From NCBI RefSeq assembly GCF_035582795.1, contig NC_134366.1, positions 35,861,926 to 35,925,925 of the forward strand: 64,000 nucleotides of DNA, in the 5' to 3' direction. Position 1 is the first letter of the stretch; every line of letters begins with the position of its first letter. A program made the translations under genes and the position numbers. Below are positions 1 through 12,842 of this stretch, piece by piece. Source of the DNA: Mycteria americana. Taxonomy: Eukaryota > Chordata > Aves > Ciconiiformes > Ciconiidae. The notes under the pieces were generated by a model, which was given only the letters and a program-made list of their open reading frames with translations, did not search any database and had not been told where the DNA came from.

Positions 1-2108
1 GTACCAAGACTGGGGCCTTTAGGAGGGAAGTGCAATGCAGGATGCACCTTCTCGGGCAGCGGTGCCCAAGAAGAAGCCCCCCCCATGCCCGTCCATACTT
101 TGGAGAGTGGAGTTTTGCCTCCACTTCCAAACTGTTGGAAAAAGGATGAAGCTCCGGCTGCGTAAAGAGGAACCCGCCTCTGCCCCCATCCCTCTCTTCC
201 TTAGGGATGGGGAGGGGAAGGAGCCAAGAGCTAACGTGGGTCCAGGTGCATGGCAGTGCACTGTTCGGGAAAAGCAGCAGCCAAAGCCCTGGCCCTTCAG
301 CCTGGAAAATCCAGGGGACTCTTGCTGATGAGGGATTTATAAACCTGACTTCTGGCTCCCCCAAAGGCAGTTGCAGCTCATCTGTGGCTACACATCATTC
401 CCATACCAAGGAACCTTAGGGCCTTTTTGAATTAATTTTACCTCAAGTGAGGTTCATTTTTAAAAACCTGAGCCTGAATGTCTTCATGCTCTGAAGTATG
501 TCCAGTTGGAATACCATGGCTCAGAACAGTCCTTAACTTCATGCTTTGCATGCCATATACTGTGTTAGCTATTGGCATGTGATGAAGAATTCAGCACTGT
601 AAGTGACCAGAGTAAAACCAGGAATGCTCCACTATTGCTGCAGGTAACAGCTGGGACAAGCAAGGAAGAAATTAATATTGAAAAAAGAGAGGGAGAGAAA
701 GGGTCGTATCTTAAAGGTCTAGAGAGCTTTTGTTTGATTGCTTCAGTATCGTCCTGGTTGCTGAATACTAATGTGCTTTAACTCTTTCTCATCAGAGTCT
801 AGACCTTTCTGAGTTCCTCTGACAGCCAAGGCATTGTGGTACATCACCAGGATGTTATTCAGCCCATCTCTCCATAATAAAAATATAAATGTCTTTGTAT
901 TATTTTTCCCAGTCACCATTGCCAATTTTGCAGGGTGCCAGACAACCGTGCTACTGTGTGTAACTGTGGCACCCGGCCAGTCTTGTGTAACCATATTATT
1001 CAATTGCTCATTTAGGCTCAAAGCAAAACCAGGTTGGCACTAGCTTTTCAAAGCTGGCTTCAGCAAAGGCTCCTTTCTTTGAGCAACCAGTGAGCAGAAG
1101 GGGAAAAAAGAAGGGTAGGAAGACTGGGGCCAACCAGGAATAAAACTGAGCAGCCCAGAGAGCAGCATCTCAGTTTGCTCAGGTTACCTTTCTGCTGCCT
1201 CTCTGGGAGAGTGAGGGAATGAGGAAAAATCAGGTAATGTGGGTAATACAACAGATCTGAGCTGCTGCTGTGGCAACTTGGGTGATGCTCCTCATCCTCT
1301 CCCATACAGCTCATGCTTTTTTGGCTCAGGTAGAGGCACAGCATCAGCACAGGTCCAGGACCAGCCGAGCTGCATGTTCTCCCCACTGACCCCAGGCTAA
1401 AGACCCTTCTCAGAAGCAGGACTGCAAAGTGGCAACGGCCACGTGGCTCCAGCCCAGCCAGTGCTGAGGCTGCGCTGAGCTGCCCTGCCAGGCTCACGCA
1501 CTGGCAAAGCTTCTTACCTTGGGCTTGATGCCACACAACTGCAGGTGACTGCTGGCTTCAGCAGTAGCGCCGTGGCATTTGCACAGCAGTCTCAGACATA
1601 AGCTAATGGGTCTGGTTGGACCCAGGCTGGTTTGCGTAGAGTAATCATGAGCATCTCTGCACCCATGAGTAAGCCATTGTTGACTAAAAGGGTTAAAAGT
1701 GTAGGACGGGACACTCTTGTTAGCATGATTATAACCCACTTATTTGGAGTCAGAAGGGCTTTTAAAATCTGGGTAGAAGCTTTCTTTCATCTTTTTCTCC
1801 TTTCCTTACCATGTTCAAATTATCTCTCTCGCTCTTCTGCCCATTCGGCTCTTCATTACTGGGGGGAGAGTCTTCTCCTGCCTTCAGCCCAGCTCATCTC
1901 AGCACAGTTTCAGGGTAAGCTTTGGAAACCAGACAGCGATCACTACTGCCAGCATGCACTGAGACCAGACAAACATCCTGTTTCAGTCTAACTGCTTCTA
2001 AGAGCAGAGGGCTTCAAAGGGCTCGTGGTTTTTTTTCTTACAGCTTGGGCCTCTTCACCCAGCTCAGCTGCAGCCAGAGCATGTCTGACAGACACCTGCG
2101 GCTATGAA

Positions 2109-2251
2109 AGCTCAGTGAAGGGTAACCAGTTCATCTTTTTGATGCAGACTGGTGTTGGGGACCAAGGGAAAGGCAGCTCAGTGAAGGGTAACCAGTTCAT
2201 CTTTTTGATGCAGACTGGTGTTGGGGACCAAGGGAAAGGCAGCTCAGTGAA
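2109..2251. repeat. Tandem repeat, 66-bp unit, two perfect copies plus a stub
   Basis: Copies at 2109-2174 and 2175-2240 are identical over all 66 bases, and a third begins at 2241 with agctcagtgaa before diverging. The unit starts agctcagtgaagggtaacca. Perfect identity means a recent duplication. The unit is a multiple of three, so a plus-strand frame stays open through it, but nothing else suggests coding. Confidence 0.95.
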
Positions 2252-3379
2252 ATGGTAGGGAGAAAACAGTACTGCAGTGAGCCAGAGGCAAAGGCCAGCC
2301 TAAGGCTTGGGTGTTGGTTTTGTCTTTAAAGATTACTGAAGCAGTAAAATCTGTAGGTAGGAGGTTAGTTCGGGCTTGGTTTGTAAATACTTGTGTATTT
2401 ATTGGGTAGTAATTTTGGCCTCTGAAACTTGTCTCCTTCCTCCCATCAGCAAAGCTGCAGATATGTTTGGTTACTTCATCTCACCAGCTATCCTTTTCTT
2501 TACATACACCAGCGTTCATGCATTAGAAATCAGTTGTTTATTTTTACCAAGGCAGGATCTTGCTGGCAGGGCGCTGGAATATTTGGGGGGTTTGGGTTGT
2601 TGTTGTTGGTTTTTTTTAAAGAGCCTAGCTTAGAGGTAGATATGCTCTGCAAGGTGTAACATAAACTCCTCAAATCACATCACAATACTACATATTTTCC
2701 TTTAGCTTAAGACAGTCCTTATCATAGCAAAAGTTGCTGCTTTAGCAGAAGTTGGTTTGATATCCTTCTAGCTCAGAGAATATGACAAAAATATTTTTCT
2801 TCGGATGCTCTCACAATGCATTTGTCTGGATTTAACTTGAGTCCTCCTTTTTCATAATTGATGGTGCAGAGCAGATTGTGTCATACTCTGCCTTATTCTG
2901 CTGGACCTCAAATCTCATCTGCAGCTTCTGCAAGTCCACAAATGTCCAAAGAGGTGTAATCCATTTGTTTTTTAGCAATATCCAACACCAAATACCAAAG
3001 GCATGCAAGTGATTCAGTGACTCTGTGACAGTGTAAGGTTAGCATTGAATTCCTGGTACTGCTTTGCTGACACATAGCTGTAGCTGATATGGAAGTGTGG
3101 GACGGAAACTGCTCTGAAATTAAGATCTTGGTTTGTGTTGGATGAAGATCCTGGTATCATTTAAAGAGAGCTATTAGTAAAAAGAAACAGGAAGAAAAAA
3201 ATTCCTGATAAATCTCTTTGCAAACACGTGTGGGATGTTACTGGGAAAGGTCCAAGGAGCATAGATGAGGTCAAGAGAATTTTAGCGGGACAAGAGGATG
3301 AAACTCTCACTCTCCCTCAACCTATGGCATAAAGGATGACTGCTGAAGTACGGGCATCCTCTGCTGTGACTGTGGAGAG

Positions 3380-3479
3380 CCTGCCACATAATCTGTGTGG
3401 GGGCTGCAAAACTTCACCATTGACAGACGCCTGCCACATAATCCGTGTGGGGGCTGCAAAACTACACCATTGACAGACA
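3380..3479. repeat. Tandem repeat, 50-bp unit, two copies
   Basis: The unit cctgccacataatctgtgtg... recurs with a 50-base period (starting at 3380 and 3430). The copies differ at two positions (t/c and t/a), so the duplication is recent but not fresh. Confidence 0.9.
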
Positions 3480-5027
3480 GGTCCAGGCTCCTGTTGCTCA
3501 ATTCTTTTCTTACACATACCTTTTCTCTAGAGAAAAATGATAATATTTTGATTTGAGATGAGGGCAGGGTATTTGCTCTCCTGGCCTTGGATGCTCAAAG
3601 GAAGAAAAACAGCCTCCAGTATTTGGTCATGCCTGGAGGGGTGAATGTTTGATTAATGTGAGAATGGAGAACTGCTGACTCCTGTGCATGTGTGAAGAAA
3701 GGCCTCTGGAGCGAGTTTGGAGAGACTGAGAGGACAGAGCTGGCTCTACACCTATAAATTGGGGACCAGTCACCTAAGACCAGAGAGTATATGCTGAATT
3801 GAGCGTGAGTTAGACCTGAGACATATGACCAGTGAAATCCATGAAGCTTTCAGCCCATGCGGCTTGGCAGTGCCTGTAGTCTGTTCTTCACAGGTTCTTC
3901 TGAAGATCCATTGACCCCTTACCCAAGCACTTTTCTGTGAAGTTTGAAGACTGAACGTGATAGATGACTGTCACCTGCATTTACTTGTGCTTTTTTATCC
4001 TCACTCAAGAACTTTGCAGTGCAACATTTTGGGATCGTCCTTGTGAGGTCCTTACATGCTTTTGCACCTTCAGCTGAGAAAGATTTGTCCCAATCTCTGT
4101 ACTGCGGACTTCACCCTTATAGAAGAAATGTCATTTGGATCTCAGGAGTTGTCAAAGACAGTCCTGAACTTTGGGGTGACCTTTAAGCTAGTAAGTGCCT
4201 TGAAGATGAAATCCCATGACTTTGAATGTGACTTGGGCAGAACACTGCAGAGTAGGGGTTTGGTGGAGGCACTTAGGGTGTTGGCAAGGAGGTGCCGGCA
4301 GTCTTTCGTCTTAGGTCAACGTTTCTTATGGATCAGTTCACTGCTCCAGCAAAGTTGGTGATCTCATTAAGTTGTCTGCCTTGACAATCACCTATTTTTT
4401 CAAGTGTCTTTTCCTTAACCTTTTGCTCACGTGTAACACTGTGTCAGAGGGCTGTCTATATTTTGGGATCTGTTGCAGTAGCCAGTTTAATCTTGTGTAC
4501 TCTAGAGGCACTATCCTAATTCATGAAACACTGCATTTTTCCAGGACGTCATCTGGCTTCAATCTTGCTGAGTTGTCACTATTTATTTGTTCTCATGAAG
4601 ATCAGCCCTTCTTTGAAAACAAACATCGGTGAAGTTTTGTCTTACAATGGAAGACTTTCAATATGCTGCATATTTTGTTTCAGTACAGGTTGCTTGAATA
4701 TCCAATGGACCTTACAATGCAGAAAATAGCAAAAAATAGAGAAAAAACAAATTCACCCTGATGTCACCTGTGATTCCTTTTTTTCTTATCAGATGTAGGT
4801 AAAATGTATAATGAAGTAATTCTCAGACCCCAAAAGGCTAAATGTAGAAGAAATCCTTTTCCATGTGCAGTTGCCTGAGCTGGGTTGCTATTTTGTGTCT
4901 CTTTTGGTTTGCCTTGAAAGCATCGAACCCCCACCAGGGTTGATAGAGTTGATCTTTTATGACACAACATGCTTTTCTTCCTGGCAGCAATGGACTGAGG
5001 TTTTTAGAGTTCTAGTTAGTACGGTAG

Positions 5028-5220
5028 TACAAAATCAGAGATCCAGCCTAGGAGGTAGGAGATGTGAGTTTAAGCTCCAGTTCTGCTTAATGAAAATCAG
5101 CCTTGGACCCTGACACTGGTAACAGGGATCATACTACTCTTCTTCTGCCTTGCCTATTAAGCTTGAAAACACTTTGGGGCAAGTACTGTTGTACTGTGCA
5201 TTGCTGTGTCCCAAGGCTAG
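5028..5220 (+). repeat. MIR/CORE-SINE-like relic with LINE-type tail
   Basis: The sequence reads gagtttaagctccagttctg at about 5066, comparable with the box-B part of tRNA-derived SINEs (GGTTCAAATCCCAGCTCTGCC). Further on comes cactttggggcaagtactgt at about 5171, comparable with the 'ctttggggcagggactgt' tail shared by old amniote SINEs and their LINE partners. Head-to-tail distance is about 110 bp. Both halves are diverged. Confidence 0.4.
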
Positions 5221-7218
5221 CTGGAGCGGAAAGCACAGCTGTGGTAGAAATAGTCAGCTTAAGCAGCCATTTCATTAAACCTGTCTGAAGACTGACACAT
5301 GCAGCATTAAGCTTGTATATGTATCCACCACATAAAGGTGAAATTCAGTATGGAATTCAGTGGGTTTTTCACCTTGAGTGCAAAATCAAGCATTCATGAA
5401 ATGAAGCTGGAGATGCATTCGTAAAATGTGATTTCCAGCAACTTTGGCTAGACATATGGAGACAAAAAACCTAACAGCAGAGGTGCAGGAAATAAAATGT
5501 AGCTAATTTAAAATATCTTTTTAATCACATAGCTGGCTTTCCTACATTAACACAAAGGCTTCTGAATGGGGAGATTGTGTTTCCCATAATAGTAATTTTT
5601 TTTGCTATAAAATGCTTTTTTTATCCTTCTCCACTTCTGGACTAAATGAATGATGTGGAGACACATGACTGGCTTGGTGAAATCAGCCACTTAGCAACAC
5701 TAGGACCAGATGCCCATGCAATAGAGTGCCAAAGCAGAGCTCTGGCATCCTCCACAGCTTGGACAAATGTCTGGGTCTAATGACTCCATGGCAGCCCTTT
5801 CTGCAGAAACTTCAGGGGCACGGTCACAGCCCATGGAGAGCTGCACCCAGCGGCAAAGCCTCGGGTGACAAATTTGGGTGGCTACTGTGTATCATCCAGC
5901 CATTATTCTGGCAAAAGTGTTGGAGACTTTTTGCAAGTGTCCTGGCAAAAAGCACAGGTTTTGTGTACTTGCCCCATTTCACTGACAGGGACAACCAGCC
6001 CACAAAACAGAAAAAAATCCAAAAAAAGCAGTAGGCCTACAGTCATACTGGTGACAGCAAAGAAGTTATATTGTGCGACTTGTGCCTGTTCCATTAATTC
6101 TTATTTCGTCTTTGTGGGGCTTTCTGTGTTTACACCATAACAGAAATCTGCTTCATGTAGCAGCTCAATAGTTTAATGTGATTGCACTGCAAACCACTTA
6201 TTTAAACAAAAAAGTAAACTTCCAACCCTCCTTTCTGGGGAGAAAAGATTGAAACTGTGACTAAATTAAAGCCACATTTTCAAAGCAGAAAGGAAATACA
6301 AAAGCTCAAAAGATATTTTGTTTCTAAATTCATGGCTTTTAAGCCAAGTTCATGATTTTTGGTGGCTGAGAAATGTTTTTTGAATGTTTGATGGCAAAAC
6401 TTTTATTCAGAATTACATTTAGTGTTAAGAAAAATTACCATATTGCTAAGAGTAATTCTTAGCAGCCAGTCAAGAAACCACTCTGCATAGATACTCTGGT
6501 TTTCTCCTTAACATTCACCAGCTCATCTATTCTATAGTGACTGAAGTCACTTGAAGCTCTGAATAAACAACCATTTGATAACAAATCTTTGTCACTGATG
6601 CCCTGGGTTGATTTGAATCATGATCCACATGGAAAGACACAGCCTGTGTGGTTGCATGAATTTTTACATTGGCGTAATTTTCCAACACATGTCGGTTAAG
6701 GAGTCAAAGCAGCAGCATGACCTTTCATCTTCCATTCCTGCTAGGTGAGAGGAAGAAAGATGGGCTTCATGATCCAAGCAGTTGGCTGGCACTGAGGAGA
6801 CTGGGGCTGGATTTCCAGAATCTGCTTCACATTTTCCTGCCTGTTGGTGAGCAAATCCCTGCAGGGGTATCTGTGTAGGAAATTCTTCCCTACATCTCAA
6901 CAATGTGCTCAGTACTTCTGGGTTCTTAGCCTCTGTGAGGAGATGTAGCTGGGTGGCTAAATTGTACTTGGGAGCACCGTAGAGGCTAAGGACAACCAGG
7001 ACCGGGCTGCAGCAGGCAGGGATCAGAACTGGAAAAGAGGTGAAAGTAGCAACGGTATCCGGAGCTGCCTACCACATGGAAAAGACACCGGATCCTGAAG
7101 GTCAGACCTCGGACATGGGGGGAAAGGTATGAAGACACACATTATTGGAAGCTCTCGTTGCCACAAATGTTTGTCTGTCACTTATTAAACTGTGAGGAGA
7201 AACCTAAATTGCAGCTGA

Positions 7219-7660
7219 GTGGAGTTACAATGGCTGATTATAATACAGAGCAAAGTATTTCTAGCAACAAAGGCCCTAAGCATATTAATTAATTCAGCTC
7301 GTTGCATTGTGTGTAATTCTTGCTTACACTTGCTGTCATGCAATAGAGTTAAAATTTACAATCTTATTGATGTGAGAAGATATTTTTATATATACTACTT
7401 TGTTAGCCATTTTGCTTCCTAGTAATTAATCAAATCCCCAAAGAAGTGTCATGTTGGGGACTGCGGATTTATTTGTGTTATTAAGCTATTCTAGCAGAGC
7501 ATTTCTGTGTGGTAACAGCTCTGTTACAATATGGCCCACTTCTTTTATGACAAGTTACAATTTTCTTGTAATGTTAGCTGCAATTCATCTCAATAATTAT
7601 CCTAAATTAAGTACTTGTGCACATATAGAAATAAACATTAAATACATTAAAATAAAGTGA
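7219..7660. promoter_or_regulatory. Candidate conserved non-coding element (speculative)
   Basis: This A+T-rich stretch is free of simple repeats and recognised transposons. It contains homeodomain-type TAATTA/TTAATTAATT cores (about 7284-7296 and 7423) and octamer-like words, a texture common in developmental enhancers. No comparison can be made here, so this is only a pointer. Confidence 0.2.
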
Positions 7661-9713
7661 GAAACATAATTTAATCTCTCTCAAGCTAAATAGAGCAGGG
7701 ATTGCTTAGCGGTCCTTAACTCACCCATCTAAGCCTGGCTGAAGAGCCCTAGGGCTTTTAGGTTTCTGGGACTGGGGGGGACACCATGGATCTGGGAAGG
7801 ACTTTGTGGGTCAGTGATTTCGGCCACCTTCTAGCAAAGCTGCAGCCCTTCCTGCTTTTGGTGTGCTTGAGCTCTGGTCCTGCCCAGGCCCGGCTGTGCA
7901 GCCCCACAGCCCCCGGGGGCTGCCCCAGAGCCTCGCTGCTTGCATGGCTGAAGGTTGGCCATGGCCATGGCCTTGACCTTCAAATCCAGAAGCTGGGAGA
8001 TGTTACGGTCATGCCTCTGCTCTGCCTGGGGAGGCTGCCTCTGCATCTCTGGACAGGCGGGTTTGGGGAGAGCCCCCTACAGCCCAGGACTTGCTGCAAT
8101 TCCCATCCCGCTCAGCCAAGCTGAGCACTGGGACTGGGACTTGTGAAAACTAATCAGAAAAGCAGCGGCAGCGCTAGGGACTGACCTCAGCTTCTCGGTA
8201 GACTCCACGTCCTCAGCCACAGGTCCATCCTTGGCTACTGGTTCCATTCAGTAGTAAAAGCTCCTGGGGAAGTCTGCTGGTACTACGTGGGGGGGAGGAG
8301 ATATTAAGGACACAGGGGTTGTGTGTTTGCCCCACATACAAGTCTTTTGTCCCTGGTACAGAAAGTTGATTGCAGAGGGAAGGCAACTCTCTGCTTACTT
8401 TTAGCCAGCAGAGTTTTGGACAGAGTCCTGTTGCCACGACTGGCTAGAAAAATACAAAATACTGCATCCTATCAAGGAGTGGGGTTTTGCTCATCATGTC
8501 CAAGGGCTGAAAAGCAAAGATGTTTTGTGCTCACTGCCATGATCTGCACACCTCACAGGAGAGAAGGGGGTTTGCAGGGCCACCCAGGCAATGGACCTTG
8601 TGTGGAGCTTGCGATTAGGAATTACTGCCATTAGGATGGCACCGAGGACTACTAAGGCCAGTGCCACCATGCTAGACTGTCTGCAAAGGCATAGCACGAA
8701 GGAAGTCTCGTGGAGTCCGCAATACTGGCATACACCCAGAAGCAGAGAGCATTAGGCATAGCCAGGAGCACTCACAAGACATCAGCTGTGTGCCCAAGTC
8801 CTAGGGAGGCTTGGGCACAAAGCATCTCTCACCCGCCCCGTGCCTTCCCTTGTGGACACAGCGATACACAGCGAAAGCTCTTTGACTGGGGAAGAGGGTG
8901 GCGAGGAACCTGGGAAGGAAGCAAGAAGGAGAATATGTTATCCTATTGCTTTGGAAAGTTGCTTAGCCATCCAAATAGGAACTATTAAAAAAGCCTGAAG
9001 GTAGTTACTGAATCCACTGTCAAATCCTTTCTAAGTGGGTTGTATACTGCTATCTGGGGGGTTTTTTCCTCTCTTTCTTTTTCATCACTGTTGAAAAGAC
9101 TTGTATTACAAAAACTTTCAGAGAGGATTGTGTTCAGCATGGCACCTCTTTAAACATCCATCATGAAGCACACCTCAGCCGAGGCTTAGACCCTCAAACC
9201 AGGCAGAGTCTTTGGAAAGGCTCCATCTCCTCCCCCCCACCTGGAGAAGGAAGGTGGTAAGGGAAATGCACAGGAGACCCTCACCTGCAGCAGGTCTGCT
9301 GTGAGCTGTTTTAATGAACAGCATGTTTTTCTTCTCTCTCTTTTGAACAGAGAAGAGGTTTCCCTAGAAACCATTTTTCTGGTAAATAAAGTCACTGTTC
9401 TTAGGTAGATTTGCCTAATACTGCTGAAAATGCTTTAATGGCCTCAAAACATAATGACAGGTTACGTGCCTCTGACTGTCACTGTGGAAAGGAAATGGTG
9501 ACATAAATGAAATAAGACAAAGACCACTAGAAAAAAAATACCCGGAGATAAAGATTTTCCAAGATCTCTTGCTTCATGCAGGTTTCCATCATCAGAATGA
9601 CCCAGCTGGCCAGCACTACGCCTGCCCCCAGCATTAGCTAGAGTCACAAGGCCACGTGTAGTGACTACATGGTCACCAATCACAGCAAAGCTGCATCGTC
9701 CCATAGCTACGAC

Positions 9714-9734
9714 TGGGACTACATTGTAGTCCCA
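9714..9734. repeat. Perfect 10-bp-arm palindrome
   Basis: TGGGACTACA and TGTAGTCCCA flank a single T. Just upstream (about 9659-9676) lies a related inverted pair GTGAC...GTCAC around tacatg. The cluster could be a binding site or a remnant of an inverted-repeat element. Confidence 0.8.
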
Positions 9735-12179
9735 AGAGCTGCAGAAGAGAGTGGAGCAGTGCACGACACAATGCTCTTTCCATGATACACCACCTCCTTC
9801 AACCTGTAATTAGAAACTGACACGTCATTATTATCATCCCAAACAAAGTAGGGACTTTGGGATTAAAAAATATTTTATAGTCATTCACTTTTCCAGAAAA
9901 AAAATCTAGCCAAATGTCTCTCTGAAACATCTCCTCCTCATTGTCCCACCAAGCTGAAATGAGTGTTGGCTATTTGAGCTATTTTCCAGGCTCAATTTGC
10001 TTGCCTGGAAGCCAGACCACCCCCGCAAATACAAAGTACCCGAAGCTGCACAATGAATTATGTAAACACATTTGCATGAACATGTACTGGGTTGTTTTGT
10101 TTTGGTTTTTTTCTTCTTTTAAGTGGAAGAGCAATTGCTGTGGCTAAAAAAAGGCCTATCCTCTTTTTTTTTAAGCAATTACATCATTTTGATACTTTCT
10201 GTCATCTAAGAACAGAAACACCATCAAAGATAAAGCCTTGGATGACTTCAGGGCCATAAATGGACATGATGTTTGAGATTGCTCCAGCTTGTGAGTCTGA
10301 ATCTGTGCTGCCTTACCTTCTTTGTCATCATCACCTACCAGGAAGAGACCAGCAGGTGTGTTCAACATCTGAGAATTATTCTTCGCTACCTGATTTTTGC
10401 TGTAAATCCATTTTCTGTGTGTGATCTAAAAAATAAGTAACAGCATCTTCAAGAAACAGACATTTGCTTGGAGCCAGGCTTGGTTATAAGGCATCAAGGG
10501 ATCTGTGCACACACACTTCTGCCTACCTATGCTCTGTTGCCATAAGCATTAGTTTAATTGGGTTGAGAGTCAGACTAATCCAACAGCATAACTGAGAGCA
10601 AAATCCTACTAAATTCCATTTTCTTTCATTTCCATTCAAAAGTTTTAGATGTATGAGAAGTTTGACTGATACCAGTTGAGGCAATGGCTTAATGTACTGT
10701 GTTATTTATTTATTCCACCCACCCTTCTCAACTTTTTTTGGCTGTTTACCCAGGTAAAGGCATAATCTTAATTAAGACTGAATTAGGGGCAGAATGGATT
10801 CCTGCAGGCTATTATACAGTGTGTGATATAAAGCATCAAATAAACAAGCATGGTGCACGCCACGTCTGTAATTACCATGCTCAGCTGTATAGCGTAGGTG
10901 AATTGGCTTTGCCTTCCCCACGTCTGTTCTCTGCAGCATCCCTGCCTTCTCTGCTGCACTGTAGGATCTGGAAACCCTTCCTGAGAAGGGTGACTCGTCT
11001 CAGGGGACTTGGTGAACATAACTCTAGTTGAAAGGTCTTTCTCCCTGATGACTGTACTGGGCGGGAGCTGGGAGATAGGCTGGTGCCAACCACCAGCCAG
11101 CTGGGAGGACAACCTAGCCTGGCCTACAGGGAGAGCATGTGGCAGGAGAACATATGGCACGTATACATCCGTAAACCACACGTCACTGCTCAGGGTGTCC
11201 CTTAGGAGGGCAGGTTCACCTACAGATGCTACTGGTGCAACTGGTTTTGCTCCTGACAAATGGCAACTGTTTTGCTCTCACAGTTTATGTATGCATCCAG
11301 AGATGCTGTAAGACCAACACTCCCTCCATGGCTGGGAATATTTTTCCATTTCACATTTCTGCGGGAAGCATTGTAATTGTTGGTTTGATCTTGACTGTTT
11401 TCGGTACAGCATATATCACAGACATTTCAGTTGTAAAAGTTTCTTCTGTCAAATTTCATGTACTGCATAGGTGAAAAGAACTTCTTGGGGATATGTTGCT
11501 CTACAAATAATGACATATGTAATTATAAACACCTTACTGTCTTTGAGCAAGTAGTCAAGTATTTTCAGGCCCTGAATTTTATTTTCAAGATTGACCTTAT
11601 TAACCACTGGTGCTTCACATTCAAGAATTCCTGACCAAGTTCTCAGATCACTCAGTTTTGTTTTCTGAATTTGATTATTTTGTTTTCCAAACTGAATTTG
11701 AGTTAAAATTGAAGACACCTTTGTCTTGTAAGTGTTCAGTAGAAAGGCGATCTGAAATGTTTTGAATCAATTGTGTTTAGATTTGTAGTAAACTAGATTA
11801 TTTGCTTTCAAAACTAATTAAGTCTATTGTAAGAGTCTGAATTAAAGAATCTATTATCCTTTAAAATTTTCCTTTAGTGTTAACACTGTCCTGAAATACT
11901 CCATGCTTCCTAAATGTAGCTTGCGTGTTGGAAAGTATATCAGTCCCCAGGAATCCATATTTCCTTGAGAAGTTTAAAATGTGTTTCAAATGCAAATCAA
12001 AATAAACAAAACCATTAGGTCATGAGCCTTTGCTGATGAGGCAGTTGTGGATTATTCTGATCTTTGGAGACCATGTGCAATCTCTCTTTCTCCAAACAAT
12101 AAATGGCATATCAAGCTGCACACCAGTAACTAAACCACCATATACTGTTATGCTTCACCAATCCGGAATACAGTAAATT

Positions 12180-12600
12180 GATTATTTCCAATGTATTTTG
12201 AAATGGTGATTGCTCAGTGCACATGAGATACTGAAGTTTACTATTTTTGTTGCAATTTTCTCATTTCTTCAAGCTTTGCTCAATTATTTTCATTCCCAGT
12301 GCTTGTTGATGCCCATTGTATGGAAATGCCAAAAATGGGTGTCCAAATGCTTTTTCAAATACTGTAATTAACCCTACATTCACATCAAATACATTTGGTG
12401 TGCCATCTGTTACAACACATATAGTGTTTGGTGTATCAATATCAATTTCAAAGGATCGTTTGCACTATTGCTTCACAGGCATCCTCACCCTTTGTTATCC
12501 TCAGAAATTTCAGCAACTTTATTAATTCTTCTTTCAGTTCAGTGCAACTTTTAGATGTTTTCATCTAGTCAAATGCAAGACAACTCACTTTTAAGTTATT
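12180..12600 (-). pseudogene. Decayed hAT-type transposase (GTF2IRD2/ZBED-like), minus strand
   Basis: Reading the minus strand with frame changes gives successive blocks in the order seen in hAT-derived proteins such as GTF2IRD2, ZBED5 and EPM2AIP1. They are: SCLAFD then a stop and TSKS (about 12590-12550), where the family has the conserved F-S-L-A-L-D-E-S-T-D; ELIKLLKFLRITKGEDACEA (about 12535-12465), like E-E-L-L-x-L-x-x-x-x-x-T-x-G-E-D; VVTDGTPNVFDVNVGLITVF (about 12419-12360), like the V-x-T-D-G-A-P-A-M catalytic Asp block; HQQALGMKI (about 12315-12285), like H-Q-x-A-L; and KIVNFSISCALSNHHF (about 12245-12200), like V-V-N-F-I-R-x-x-x-L-x-H-R-x-F. At least two frameshifts and several stops show it is dead. 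Flanks to about 11930 and 12840 may belong but are not recognisable. Terminal inverted repeats were not found. A processed pseudogene of a domesticated hAT gene is an alternative. Confidence 0.65.
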
Positions 12601-12842
12601 CATGGGTAATTTTTAATTCATCAGTCATGTGTAATTCTTTATATTCCTGCTGCATAACATATATTTGACACATTATCTAATTTTATTTTTGTAATCAAAG
12701 TCTCCAGGTAAGGACTTTGCACAAAACACATTGTTTCTTTTCTGTAATTGCTCTCAGATACAGTTTTCCATAGAAAGCCATGCAGCATGCCAGTTGATAG
12801 CATCCTGAAACAATGTTGTTGCTACTGCAGACCTCCACCACT

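Larger units (their letters stand above)
1..5027. other. Non-coding stretch, no gene recognised
   Basis: Only short frames occur, none with a recognisable protein motif or convincing splice-site pattern. The two tandem duplications at 2.1 kb and 3.4 kb are the only clear structures. Confidence 0.6.
5221..12179. other. Non-coding stretch, no gene recognised
   Basis: This holds the candidate element at 7.2-7.7 kb, a near-palindrome at 7951-7980 built on GGCCATGGCCATGGCC, and the inverted-repeat cluster at 9655-9735. Longer frames, for example minus strand 11259-10783 with 158 codons, show no family motif and are probably chance. Confidence 0.55.

Noticed and set aside
1060..1536. 158-codon minus-strand open frame
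   Set aside because: No recognisable protein similarity and no conserved start or splice context.
2025..2258. Open frame carrying a repeated 22-residue unit
   Set aside because: The repetition comes from the 66-bp DNA duplication, whose unit length happens to be a multiple of three. Nothing else indicates coding.
10783..11259. 158-codon minus-strand open frame
   Set aside because: No domain, repeat or family motif; no splice context; overlaps other-frame ORFs equally well. Chance length in moderately G+C-rich DNA.
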